This document shows positions 10,855 through 21,763 of a DNA stretch of 64,000 nucleotides, piece by piece. This DNA comes from Papio anubis. Lineage: Eukaryota; Chordata; Mammalia; Primates; Cercopithecidae. The stretch covers positions 114,546,385 to 114,610,384 of the forward strand of contig NC_044981.1 of assembly GCF_008728515.1 (NCBI RefSeq). Reading direction: 5' to 3'. Below the pieces are notes generated by a model. The model was not told the DNA's origin and did not search any database. It saw nothing but the letters and a program-made list of their open reading frames with translations. The position numbers were made by a program, and so were the translations under genes. Every line of letters begins with the position of its first letter. Position 1 is the first letter of the stretch.

Positions 10855-11450
10855 TGTGTTCAGGTTCTATTGCATCTAAGGTACCGTTCTGGTAATGCAA
10901 ATTAGACAAAAGTGTATGATGTAGATTCTGTCCTTTAGTTTGAGCACGGAAAGCAGAGTCAGGGAGGAGAGGGAGCGATAGAGAGAATCCATGCCATGGT
11001 CAAAAGCCGATCATGAATTTCACCTGCATTATTAACAGTTTTATTAATTCTGTAAGATCAGTTTATCCCATACTCATTCTACAGGTTTCCTACTTCTAAA
11101 TATCAGCTTTGTTTAGAAAGTATCATTCTTTTTAGAAATTTTACAAACAAGATACAGAATATAAATATAGAATGAGAAATTGGCACGTATAAATAACTGC
11201 CATACAAGGTCAAGTGAGATAAGTTCTGTCAGAAAAATACAAAGTGTTATGAGAATTTAGATAAATAGAGATTGATTTGGGAGGAACAAAAAGGAAAGTG
11301 CTAGAAAGAAGCTACCTTTTAAATTGGCCACAAAGAACACGCGAGATTTCAAGGGACAAAAGAATTCAAGAGTTCAAACGCCATCAACAAGAATGGGGCA
11401 GGGGAGACAGGGACAGGTTGAAGTTTGGCAGCAAAAAGGCTGTATTAAAA
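10855..11450 (-). mobile_element. Decayed L2 (LINE2), probable
   Basis: Minus-orientation L2 signature: the right side of 'gcacctactatgtgccaggc' type sequence is just traceable in 10859-10900 ('gttctattgcatctaaggt'), followed by 'attagacaaaag' and further L2-like text ('gtcaagtgagataagttct', 'caaagtgttatgagaa'). Very diverged; the edges are approximate. It could be two neighbouring ancient fragments. Confidence 0.45.
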
Positions 11451-11779
11451 GTAATCACTTTGGTGTATACATGCTAAGTTATAGGACTGCGGCAAAATCC
11501 TAGTGGAAAAGTCCAAGAAGTAGATTAAAACACAGCTTCTAGCCTTTTGAACCTTTTTCAGTCCCTACATATTGAAGATAGCTGACATAGAATGTGCATA
11601 AGTTTAAAGGAAAGAGGGCTGAGAAGAAAAAATGATTGAGACATATGGAATGTTCACATTTAGGAGCAGAAAGAAAGGAGAAAAAATAAAATCCTAGAAA
11701 ATTGTAGCATGTGCATGCCAACGAAGCGAACGTATTAAAGGTTGTGAGGACACTGACTCATGTTTAAAAATTAAAACTG

Positions 11780-12665
11780 CTTTGACTTTTAATTTACAAC
11801 ATGTGCTCAAATACATCCCATATGGACCAAAGACTTTTAAAGAGAAACAGAAATTTTAAAAATGAAAAGAAGCTACAGATAAGTATTTATCTGATGTTAG
11901 AATGGAAAAAACTTCCTAAGAGTAAAAGCAAAGTGTACTAGTCAGGGTTCTCCAGAGAAACAGAGCAAATGACAGATATATGTGCACACAGATATACATG
12001 TATCCTGAGACTTTCATACCTGCATAATCTCATATCAATTTCTTATAAATCTCTCTATATTTATATATATACATATATAAACATATATATACACATTATA
12101 CATACATATACACATATATAAAGATATTTATATATGTACACACACATAATGAAGTTTATTATAAATAAGTGACTTATGAGATTATGGAGGCATGCAAGTC
12201 TCAAGGTCTGCAGGGAGAGCTGGCAAGCTGGAGACCGAGGCGAGTTGATGGTGCAGTTCCAGTCTGAGTTCAAAGGCTTGAGAACTAGAATGGATGATGT
12301 AGTCCCTGTCTCAAGACTCATGAAGAGCTGATGCTTCAGTATGACTCAGAAGGTAGTCAGGCAGGAAGAATCCTCTTTTACTTGGAGAAGCGTCTTTTTG
12401 TTCTATTCAGGTCTTCAACTGATTGGGTGAGGCCCACCCACATTAGAGTAGGTGATCTGCTTTACTGAGTCTACTGGTTTAAATATTAATCTTATCTGGA
12501 AAAAATCCTCAAATGAAACACCCTGAATAATGTCTGACCAAATATCTGGGTACCCCATAGCTAAGTCAAGTTGACACATGAAATTAATCATCACACAATG
12601 TGAGATATGGCTACATAAAAGTTAAAAAATCTATATAACCAGGAAAATATTTTGCAAAGATTAAA
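11780..12665 (+). mobile_element. L1M ORF2 remnant, split by an MLT2 LTR
   Basis: 11780-11933 resembles plus-strand L1M ORF2 ('catatggaccaaagacttt', then 'atggaaaaaacttcctaag'), and 12598-12665 continues it ('ggctacataaaagttaaaaa'). The 664 bp between them are an MLT2 LTR. No reading frame survives. Called from short diverged similarity, so moderate confidence. Confidence 0.5.
11934..12597 (-). mobile_element. MLT2-type (ERVL) LTR, minus orientation, with internal TA/CATA tract
   Basis: Reads 'tgtactagtcagggttctcc' at its left edge and 'aattaatcatcacaca' at its right edge, the reverse complement of an MLT2 LTR. An expanded TA/CATA/CACA-rich tract (about 12050-12150) sits where MLT2 LTRs carry a short AT-rich stretch before the polyadenylation region. 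'agtcaagttgacacatg' marks the 5' part. Inserted into older L1M sequence. No clean 5-bp duplication could be read. Confidence 0.85.
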
Positions 12666-13503
12666 TAGGTACATCCTGATATCCTCCCCCCCCCCACCTT
12701 ATTTGTGTCCTATTTATAGCCTCACCCCTCCCAGGCCAAGCTGCAAGAATGACTTCCCAGAGCAGGGGAGGATGTTCATTTGTTCTCTTGAGCAATGCTG
12801 GAAAGTCAGGAGGAAGAGGATTGCTAAATGCTGAAATCTGTTTCGTCACAGTTGAACTTATCAGAGGATGGGCATGGGGCCCATCAGATCCTTTGCTTCT
12901 CCCAGGGTGTGAAGAAGATGTACTTCTGTCCATGGGGCCGGGAGGCCTATTGTTCTGTGCTAGAAAGATGATCCAGCAAAGGGGAAGTTAAACAGCCAGA
13001 AGGATCGTATGAGGAAAAGGGAAGCAAGGAGTAGGAGAAGAGAAATGGTTAGGAGTGGGTATCTTGCTTTGGACAATTCAGGGGGAGGAGCGATCTCTGT
13101 CTTGACTTCCAGTTAGTGCTTTAGAAAGAGATGGCCCTTTGGCTGCTCCTTTACCTACTCAGGTGCAGCCGCTTCAAGGTACGGCTTCGTGGTATGGCCT
13201 CATGATATGCTAAGTGGTAGGGCTGTTTAGGCACAGGGAGGCCTGGACATGTAGCTTCTCTGGGCACCTTTTGGTTCCCATATAATGTGTTGGTTCCTAT
13301 ATGATGTGTTGGGAACCTGCCCACTGGAGGGTCTTGGTCCTGAATTAAGAGCCCATGGGCCTGGCACAGGCTTACCATGGTGAGGTGAGGAGACCTCTCC
13401 ACAGGGAATGGGGGTGGACAGCTTCATCCCCAGAAGAATGAGGCAGAGAGGCAGAGGGTGCTATAGCAGCCATTCAAGAAGAATCCAGTCAGCTGGGAAA
13501 GTA
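12666..13503. other. Unique, comparatively GC-rich sequence, no gene
   Basis: No gene recognised. It contains a poly-C run near 12683-12693 and a 19-20 bp unit repeated twice at 13271-13309 ('tggttcc', then 'atgtgtt'). A diverged LTR is possible but I cannot name one. Confidence 0.4.
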
Positions 13504-13566
13504 GGGGGAGGGAGAGAAAGGGAGGAAGATGGGGAGAGAGAGAGAGGAAGGAAGGGAGGGAGAGAT
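13504..13566. repeat. GA-rich low-complexity tract
   Basis: Purine-only mixture of GGGA, GAGA and GGAA units. It drives an arginine/glutamate-rich plus-strand ORF across it, which is a composition artefact and not a gene. Confidence 0.9.
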
Positions 13567-13939
13567 GTTAGGTGGAAAGGCTGGCAGCACGCCCAGCGAT
13601 CATGTGAATCCAAGTTGCTCTTCACTGCACTCAGAGGTTACCTGAGTCCCTTCCACTTGAGATGCTTAACTCCACCTTGGAACAGAGCCAGGAAGAAGTT
13701 GGGAACAAGAGAGACAGCAATTACCTCAAAAAACCAAACGTTACTATAAAGGGCTGTTTAAAGGATAAGTTCAGACTAAATTAAAAAAATAAAAAAGGCC
13801 TAACATCCATTTCTGCCTCTCTACCAAGTGACTGTGAGCTTATAAGGAAGACCAGGATAATTACAGATAAAATAAACACACCACATATCTGCACGTTGAA
13901 AGATTATATTGCCTGAATTTGTAAACCTGGTATGTTTCC
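13567..13939. other. Unique sequence, no gene
   Basis: About 370 bp with no recognised element. An A-rich patch lies near 13780-13797. Confidence 0.4.
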
Positions 13940-14420
13940 ATTTATTTATTACAACATTAATAAAAAATGTCCAATAACAAATAAAGGAATAATGCCAGAG
14001 ATAAAAGGTTAATTGCTTTTACTTACACAGAACTCTTTCAAAGAAATAAGAAAAATGCTAAGACCTCTGAAGAGGAATGGGCAAAAAACTAAAACAAAAT
14101 ATCCTGGTAATTTATAAACTAGGATATAAGAGTAGCTAATAAGCATATAAATACTTAACAAGTTAATCAAGAAATAAAAGATAAAATAATAATTAGTACC
14201 ATTTTCACTTATCAGAAGAGAAAATATTGACAACTTATCAATATATATCAAGGACATTCAAAGTGTTTATATCTTTTGATATATTCTACTTCTAGGAAAT
14301 TATCCTATAGAAACCATAAAAAATGTGGACACATTTAACAATGAAATTCAATGTTGTTCAAGATATATGGAAAGATTTGAAATTGTAAAATATAATACCT
14401 TTCCCAAGGTCACAAACAGA
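13940..14420 (+). mobile_element. L1M ORF2 fragment, highly decayed
   Basis: Plus-strand similarity to the last part of old L1 ORF2: 'gaatgggcaaaaaact', 'gctaataagcatataaata', 'accattttcacttatcaga' and 'ctacttctaggaaattatcc' follow one another in the order seen in L1M elements. Interrupted by stops and indels throughout. AT-rich. Confidence 0.55.
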
Positions 14421-14955
14421 TAAACATTTACCTAGTCTCATTTTAAAGAGAGACTAGAAGAGAATCTTACACCATAACTTTTCTTGCTAGTTTATTTCAG
14501 TCTTTTATCAACTTTGCAGTAAAGCCATCTTTCACATGTCTAATTGAAATACACCCAGCTTTAATTTGAGCCCATGTTTGGGCTCAAGTGGACACAATGA
14601 ATAACTCCGTGGCATTGTTTCATTAAATTAAAAGACAACAATTCTCTCTTGGACCAAATTTTTCTTCCTTCTTTCAATGAACACGTACTTCTGGCACTAA
14701 AGATATTTCTGACTGCCTAGGATCGATGTCTTTCTTCTTATCTGGCCCTTGGCACCCCACCTGGCCAGGTCCTAGATGCCTGTTTGCTCCCTTAGCCTAT
14801 GAATGGGAAATGGGCCACAGGGAGACAAGCACACGACCGCAACATGGTGTGGAAAGAGCTCAGGCTGAGGTCTACACATCTACACGGGGTCTACAGGTGC
14901 ACAGAAGATGCACCCAAATCAGTCTGGTAGAGTCACGTATCAAAGAGGAGGAGAA
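14421..14955. other. Unique sequence, no gene
   Basis: About 530 bp without a gene. A perfect 9-bp hairpin with a 4-base loop lies at 14566-14587 ('ttgagccca'/'tgggctcaa'). Confidence 0.4.
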
Positions 14956-15285
14956 TGTCTTAGTTCATTTTGTGCTGCTATAACAGCGTACCAAAGGCTG
15001 GGTAGTTTATAAAGAACAGAGTTTTATTTCTCATAGTTCTGGAGTCTGGAAGTCTAAGATCAAGGCATTGGCATTTGGTATCTGGTGCCCCCTCTGGAGG
15101 GGGCAATGCTGTGTCCTCATGCAGTGGAAGGCAGAAAGTCAAGAGAGGGGGAACTCCCCCTACACCTGATCCCATTCACGAGGGAGGAGCCCTTATAGTG
15201 TAATCACATCTTAAAGATCCACCTTGTAATACCGTCACATTGGCAACACCTGAATTTGGGAGGGGGATCCATTCAAACCATAGCA
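14956..15285 (-). mobile_element. MLT1-type (MaLR) solo LTR, minus orientation
   Basis: Begins 'tgtcttagttcattttgtgc' and ends 'attcaaaccatagca', the reverse complement of an MLT1 LTR. The reverse-complement polyadenylation region, 'tttatttctcatagttctgg' and 'cacattggcaacacctg' are all in order. Flanking 5-mers do not match cleanly. Confidence 0.88.
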
Positions 15286-15439
15286 GAAACTGTAGAGCTG
15301 AATGGAATTTCCCCAAGTGGACAAGGGCAGTGGAGAGGTGGGAGGGTAAGTATAGTTATTTCTGGTGTGAAAACATATATGAAGGTATCTAGGTGAGAGA
15401 GAGTGTGTCTTCAGAAACTGAAAGACTACGCAGTGTGGT

Positions 15440-15790
15440 TATGCAGAGAGGGTGCCAAGCAGGATCATATGAGCATGAGTGGGAGCTTGGGGGCAGGTGA
15501 CAAAGCCTTGCAATAACATGAAGGAGTTTGAGTTTCAACCTGTGAACACTGGAGTTAGTGAGTATTCTAAGCAGGTGAAACACGATCAGACTTCAGTGTT
15601 AACCAAAACCACACAGATACTGTGGATGTAGGTTGGAGGGATAATCTGGAGGCACATGTACCAGATGGAATGAATGATGGATCCAAAAAGAGCAAAACTG
15701 GGGATGGAACAGAGAATCAAGAAGGCTTCGAGACTTACTGGATGTGGGATTGGGTTGAGAAAAAATGAGGAGGTGGTGATGACAACCTAA
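15440..15790 (-). mobile_element. Probable L2-related ancient repeat
   Basis: Phrases such as 'aaggagtttgagtttcaacc', 'taagcaggtgaaacacgatc' and 'ggatgtgggattgggttgag' follow the order of a common old LINE segment read in minus orientation (L2 as I recall it). Divergence is high, and the family assignment is from memory. Confidence 0.45.
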
Positions 15791-15805
15791 AAATGTTACC
15801 TTATA

Positions 15806-15988
15806 AAAACATTTGGCCTCTCAGTAGATCTCATACTTGAGTATGCATGAGAATCATTGGAATCCTTGTGAAAAATCTTGATTCCTGGGACATGCCCCAG
15901 ATTAATAAAGTTGGGGAGAAGGACCAGAAACACATTACTGAGCACTCCAGGTGATTCTGATGTAAGTCTACCTTGAAAACTATAGCAC
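15806..15988 (+). mobile_element. MER5-like hAT-Charlie MITE (copy A of a paired block)
   Basis: 'gtagatctcatacttgag', 'gagaatcattggaatcc', 'gattcctgggacatgcccca' and 'aggtgattctgatgtaag' follow the order of MER5-type non-autonomous hAT elements, which carry no protein. An AluY abuts the right end. A related copy lies at 18331-18580, and similarity between the two surroundings continues outside the element. Confidence 0.65.
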
Positions 15989-16286
15989 GGCTGGGCACGG
16001 TGTATTACATGCCTGTCATCCCAGCACTTTGGGAGGCCAAGGCGGGTGGATCACGAGGTCAGGAGATCAAGACCATCCTGGCTAACACGGTGAAACCTCG
16101 TCTCTACTAAAAATATAAAAAATTAGCACATGCCTGTAGTCCCAGCTACTCGGGAGGCTGAGGCAGGAGAACTGCTTGAACCCAGGAGGCGGAAGTGGCA
16201 GTGAGCTGAGATCATGCCACTGCACTCCAGCCTGGGTGACAGAGCAAGACTCTGTCTCAAAAAAAAAAAAAAAAAAAAAAAAAAAG
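15989..16286 (+). mobile_element. AluY-like element with target duplications
   Basis: Plus-strand Alu from 'ggctgggcacgg' to a 25-base A tail ending at 16285. Left-arm text 'atcacgaggtcaggagatc' and 'gctaacacggtgaaacc' is typical of AluY, among the younger Alus in the window. Part of the linker-proximal right arm (the usual 'gccgggcgtggtggcgggc' region) is deleted. Target duplications: 'gaaaactatagca' (15975-15987) and 'gaaactacagca' (16287-16298), near-identical. Confidence 0.93.
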
Positions 16287-16298
16287 GAAACTACAGCA

Positions 16299-18007
16299 AA
16301 GGTTTTTTTCTTTTAATTTTTCCTTGTAAATAATTTGCAAATTACTACTCCCAATGAATAACTGGTAGGTAACTATGCACAATGAAGTGAACAAAAATAT
16401 TTGACGGTAGACATGGTAGACTATCTCTATGGTCTACCATCTGCCAATCTAGAAAGTGAGTGGTGGAGGAGGCGGACCATGGGGTGATTTCTATGAAAGA
16501 GCAGCAGCATTTAGGGGGTCGACATGGGAAGAGAAATTAGTGAAGATGGGAAGGAGAGAGCAGCAAGAGAGGAAAGGCAAGGAAGGAGAGGTAGTAACCG
16601 TGGGGACTAACTCAGGAAGCTCTGCCCCAAAAAATACAGAACAGCCACCATGGCACTGATTATAAGTTCTCAGGGCCATCCTTTCAGACTGTAACATTCT
16701 CTCCATCTATTTAACTTTTTAAAAATTAAAAATACATAATTCCTGAATAATACAAAGAAACAAAATTCAAATTCCCTAATACCATGAGATTTTTTCACAG
16801 GTTTAGCCATGAAATCTAATTCGTACAAAGAGTAAAGACATGAATTCTGGGGATGCTACTGATAAGCATATTTAAAGATTATTATTTCTAGTAGTTCAAA
16901 CCATCAAAGCATTTTAAAAGGCCTCTAGAAATACTTTTATGAAAAGTATATGCACCTCTATTTACAAATAAACATTTTTTTAAAGATTAAAAACTTGCTC
17001 CCAGCTGCATCAATAAACCTGTCATAGTCACATAAGTCTAAGGCAGTAGGCAATTTGCAAATAGCTCACAAATTTCCTTCTTGAGCAATTTCTGATTAGC
17101 AAAAGTCTAAAGAGAGCTAGTGAATCAGCCTGCACAAAGCATTTGGAAGTGTGTAATCACATTCACTGACATCAAATGCATTATCCTGGAGGCAAGCTAG
17201 TGAAAATATCAGTGGGATTGAAGTGGGTAAAAAAAAAACTTTCAGAGATAAAAGCATCTTTAAAGTTTTCTGGAAAATTTAGTTACTGTCTATCGTACTT
17301 GAAACAAAATGAGAGTTAAAAATATTTCTGCCCCTAATCCCTATGGGACACCCATTACATTTTACTGCAAAGTTCTATTGAATGAACTCCCAAGTGAATG
17401 TGGGTGGACCCAGACAATGACATCTCTTCATAGGTCACAAGGAGGTGAGATACAATTCTTGAATTTCAGAACTTCAGCAAAGTGTAGTCTAAATTGGAGT
17501 GGCCCAAGACAGCAGATTTGAGAGTAAGTCTAAACAGGTCACCTCCAACAGCAGTCTTTAGTTTAAAAATCCCACTGGGGCAGATGAAGTCAATTGCTTG
17601 AAACTTCTCATGTGGCTAGTGGTGTTTTGGGCTTTGCTGGAAGGTCTCTGAGTTTTACCTGCCTGATCTCTTTCGGCAGACCTAGAATCTGGCTTTCCCC
17701 CCAACTTCCTCCTCCTCCTCCATGTATCACATCTTGGTGTTGTGACCTGAGTCTACTCTGCTCTCCAGCCAAGCCCCAAACTCCAGGACCTTGACCCTGG
17801 GTTCTATTCCTGAGACTGATGTACTTGCCACTACCAAGAGATTGGATAGGAGTTTGGATAGAGTTTCATATGTATTTGCAATTAGATGTCACAATGACAT
17901 GTATTAATAAAACATGCTCTATATAGAAATAAAATGAAGAAGACATATACATTTTATGATTAGATATTACATAAGACAGTTAAAAATAATGAGATCCCAC
18001 AGAAAAC
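16299..18007. other. Mostly unique sequence; right part of paired block A
   Basis: No gene recognised. 16299-16425 resembles 18590-18736 (shared 'atgcacaa' and 'gaacaaaaa' among other positions) and belongs to the paired block described in the findings. A 9-bp inverted repeat (atggtagac/gtctaccat) lies near 16412-16440. The rest is AT-rich with no named repeat. Confidence 0.45.
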
Positions 18008-18318
18008 ATGCTGGCTGAGGTGACTTACTCTTGTAATCCCAGCACTTTGGGAGGCAAAGGTGGGAGGATCGCTTGAGCCCAGGAGTTTGAGACCAACCTG
18101 GGTAACACAGTGAAATCCCATCTCTACAAAAAATAAAAAATTAGGCAGGTGTGGTGGTGCATGCCTGTAGTTCCGGTTACTCGGGAGGCTGAGGTTGGAG
18201 GATCACTTGAGCCCAGGAGGTCGAGGCTGTAGTGAGCTGTGATTGTACCACTTCATTCCAGCCTGGGCAACAGAATGAGACCCTATCTCAAAAACTAAAA
18301 AATAAAATAAATAAATAC
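18008..18318 (+). mobile_element. Alu (AluJ-like), full dimer
   Basis: Plus-strand Alu from 'ggctgaggtgacttactc' through left arm, A-rich linker and right arm ('gaggctgtagtgagctgtg') to a tail of AAAAT/AAAT units. Strong CpG decay. The left flank 'aaaacat' and the right flank 'atacat' suggest a short decayed target duplication. Confidence 0.92.
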
Positions 18319-18330
18319 ATTTGGCCTATG

Positions 18331-18580
18331 AGTGGCTCTCATACCTGTTAAAAAAATACATTCCTGTGCCTGTAATCTCAGCACTTTGGGAGGCTGAGGT
18401 GAGAGGACTGCTTGAAGCCAGGAGTTCAAGGCTGCAGTAAGTCACGATTGCAACATTGCACTCCAGCCTAGGCTATAGAGCAAGACCCTGTCTTCCTCTG
18501 AAAAACAAAAAATAGATTTCTGAGTCCTGCCCCCAGATTTGCGACATCAGGCAGGAGAACCAAGAAAGTGTTTTTAAGGA
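18331..18580 (+). mobile_element. MER5-like hAT MITE split by a free left Alu monomer (copy B)
   Basis: 18331-18366 ('gtggctctcatacctg' onward) and 18523-18580 ('agtcctgcccccagattt' onward) are two parts of one MER5-like element separated by a 140-bp Alu monomer. The element therefore predates the monomer. Its left flank 'catttggcct' is shared with copy A at 15809-15818. Confidence 0.6.
18367..18506 (+). mobile_element. FLAM (free left Alu monomer) with target duplications
   Basis: A monomeric Alu-like element: 'tgcctgtaatctcagcactt', 'gaggactgcttgaagccagg', 'aaggctgcagtaagtcacg' and 'cactccagcctagg', then an A-rich tail. There is no right arm. Flanking 16-mers at 18351-18366 (aaaaaatacattcctg) and 18507-18522 (aaaaaatagatttctg) match at 14 positions, a convincing target duplication. 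FLAMs are among the oldest Alu relatives. Confidence 0.8.
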
Positions 18581-21438
18581 GCAAAAAGTGTTCCTTTAAT
18601 TTTTAATTTTAATTTTTTAATTTTTTTAATTTTTCCATTTCAATGTTATGTAAATTGCTATCCCCCTCTAGTCATCAGTAGATACCATGCACAAGTGAAG
18701 AGAACAAAAAAGTGATGCAGTATAGACGGGCTATGTATTTTTCCTTTGTGCCTTGTAAATAACCTCCTTTAGCTACTACATGAGCACAAGTAATGGACGA
18801 AGCTTTTTAGGTCATCTGAGGAAAATCAGGAGTTTTCAACCGATATATATTATTATAGCAAGGAATGAGAAAACACAGTATTTTTTTCTACCCTGGCATT
18901 TATGCTTGACCAGGTACTAGCTAAAATAAGCAGGTTTTTTTGGGAGGGTAGAATATAGCTTTTTGATTACCTAGAGTTTGTTCTTTTAGAGATAGACTGC
19001 TGGGGAGGTAAGATCTTATCTGTGGTGAAGAATGTATCTGAACAAACAGCAAAATGAAATTCTAAGTTGTCTCCTAGCTACTGATCTTAGCTGGCATCTG
19101 AGAAATTCTGTAAATGACACCGGCCCCCATGCGCTGACCCTGATATGCTAGCATGCCGAACATCAAAGGCGTGCGTGCACACAGACTAAAGGGGAAAAAA
19201 CTCCTAAACCTTAAGGGGCTGAGTTCTATTTTTGAAAAACAGCTTTGATGAAAAGCCCATAAAATTACGTAAAACTGGGGTCATTTAAAAATTGGGAAGA
19301 ACTCTCCCAGGTTGTTCTAATTTCAGATAATGACTTTTTTTTTTTTTTTTTCCCCCATATTAAACATACAGCCTATGGGATTCTGGGTTTCCGTCCCCCT
19401 CCAAGTAAAGTAGAAAACAGATTCTCTTACCTTTTTTTTTTTTTACTTCTTGTTCTTGGCTTCTAAAGCTCTGCTTGTTAAGTGAACTTCTGAGCTTACG
19501 AGAAAGATAAAGGCCTTTTTCATGTGAGGTAGAGGGGGAAAATGGTAGGGAGGGACCGGGAAAATGTTCTTACTAATAACCTTCCCAAATTAGGTAAGCA
19601 CAGTGGGTGAACCAAACGATTTGATAATTATTTTTTTCTAAGTAAAAATTTAATGGCTGAAAAGGGAAAGACCAATGAATTCAATGGGCAGTGAGTCTAG
19701 CTCCTAACTCGCATTGAAGACGTGTTTCATAATGATGGCGGTTGCCCACGTGAACGCCCGCCCACTGCAAGAATGAAAGTGAATGAAATCCCTTAGAAGA
19801 CCTTTGATCAGGCGCTATCCCCTGACAGAAGTCAGCTTGCACCGAGAAAGAAGCAATCCATCCTGTTGAGGGTGGGGTGATGGCTACCACTACTCAATTA
19901 GACAAAAGGTGACACCGGGGGTTTATAATTCTCGAGGTGCCCCAATTAATTTATGTAGCTGCTAGTGTGTGTCAAGCTGAGTTGGGAGTTTAAAAATTTT
20001 TTTAATGTATTTCTTCTCAATAGTATTCATATTTATTAATGTTCATTTGGTAATGTTATTCCCCTGCAGAGAAAAGGAAACGTGTTCATCTTAGCATTTT
20101 TGCCTACTTCCTCTTTTTTCTCCTTGTTTTAATTAACAATTGCTCAGTGCCCTGAGGGCTGTCATTAATTAAAAGATTTTTTAAAAAAAATCCTTCAGGA
20201 ATAAGAAGAACTGATATTTTTTTCTTTTTAAACATGAAAGTGGTTTTAAGATTTATTTTGTAGTGGGTTTCTCTCTTTTAACGTTCCTCTCCTTGTGATT
20301 ACATGTATTTCCAAAAGATTCAGTTGTTTTTATGTAACTATAGGAGTTCTCAATATAGGAAATAAAATCTCTTGATGTTTTATTAATTCATGCTTTCCTT
20401 AGAGTTTGGTAAAAGAGCTTTTACACCATCAGAATGATGCTTTAATAGAAAAGAATATAAACATTAGTAACTCTTATAATAGGGAAAATGCACGGTTTGG
20501 TAGTTTCTTTTCTCCATTGTTCAAGAAAAAGGTAAAGATGTGCTTGGGAGTAAAAGAATTCACTGATGAAGGCAGATGGAGGAGATAAGTAGTAAGTACA
20601 TATGCCTTGAAGCCATTGAGCTGTGACTTACCCTATCTAATTACTATTTTGACCACTTATAGAATTTTTTCTCCCTTTAGTCTATGAAAAAACAGATTAA
20701 ATAAGAGACTATAAAGGGACCAAAATGATTCCAAAGGTGGCTTAATGAAAAAAGAATAAAATGTTCTGCAGTTTTATGGAAGGTTATAAACCTTATGAAG
20801 TGAGCCGTTTTCTGATGATAAAATGCTGCTGGAAAGGCGGTCCAGAACCTTCTCCGACACAGGAGAACAGTCTCTTTCAGTACCAAGGTCATCAGGAGAG
20901 GCTTACAAATATTTTATCACTGCTCATATCCCTTTTGTTGCAGTTTCTGAACTCCATTCCTCATGTTAAAATATCAATGCAAACCCTAGGAATTAATTTA
21001 AAAAATAATTTGTGTTTGAGTTGAATTATAAAAGCCAGTTTGTCTTTATTGAGGCCTCCTGTGGGAAATCCTTAGTGAATCAGTAGGTCCTTTCTTCAGT
21101 TCCTCTTCTCCCTATCCTTTTTCAGGATGTGATAAACCCACACTCCAACCTTTTTCAGCAACACCAGCAGACGCACACTTCTCAGTGCGGTCATTTCAGT
21201 TAATAATCCATCAACTCCGCTCAGCACATTCCTCTCCTTTTCCAAATTGGGTCACTGCATGGCTCCCTATTGGCCCACTCTGATCTCCTCTCTCTATAGT
21301 CTATTCTTCAAAGGCTTTGGCCACAAAGGATTATTTGGCCAACTCTGTGGCAAATAATCCTAAATACAAATCATTAATCCTGAGTTTGTGCACTTCTTGA
21401 CCTTTTGATTTAAAATACCTTTAAAATCATGAAAGCAA
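18581..21438. other. Repeat-poor AT-rich interval, no gene
   Basis: About 2.9 kb with no confident transposable element after the paired block ends near 18736. An AT tract lies at about 18596-18640 and poly-T runs near 19334-19351 and 19433-19444. Between 19930 and 20190 there are several TAATTA-type homeodomain-like motifs ('ccaattaattta', 'ttttaattaacaatt', 'cattaattaaaag'). A 15-bp hairpin lies at 21327-21361. No gene found. Confidence 0.45.
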
Positions 21439-21565
21439 GGCTGGGCGTGGTGGCTCACACCTGTAATCCCAGCACCTTGGGAGGTCGAGGTGGGCAGATC
21501 ACTTGAGGTCAGGAGTTTGAGACCAGCCTGACCAACATGGTGAAACCCTGTCTCTACTAAAAATA

Positions 21566-21598
<33 letters not shown>

Positions 21599-21763
21599 AG
21601 CCAGGCGTGGTGATGTGCACCTGTGATCCCAGTTACTCAGGAGGCTGAGACAGGAGATTCACTTGAACTTGGGAGGTGGAGGCTGCAGTGAGCTGAGATC
21701 GTGCCACCGCACTCCAGCCTGGGTGACAGAGAGCTAGATTCTGTCTCAAAAAAAAAAAAAAAA
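21439..21763 (+). mobile_element. Alu (AluS-like) at the broken end of Tigger1
   Basis: Complete plus-strand Alu with a long A-rich linker (about 37 bases, 21559-21595) and a 17-base tail ending at 21763. Tigger1 sequence begins directly at its tail, but the sequence on its left is not Tigger1 and no target duplication is visible. The Tigger1 terminal inverted repeat expected here is missing. Confidence 0.93.

Noticed and set aside
7181..12597. Two MLT2 LTRs considered as ends of one provirus
   Set aside because: Opposite orientation, no internal retroviral sequence between them, and the first has its own complete target duplication.
13408..13749. 113-codon Arg/Glu/Gly-rich plus-strand ORF
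   Set aside because: Produced by the GA-rich tract 13504-13566; no domain and no support outside the low-complexity part.
14566..14587. Perfect 9-bp hairpin, 4-base loop
   Set aside because: Same reason; no flanking structure.
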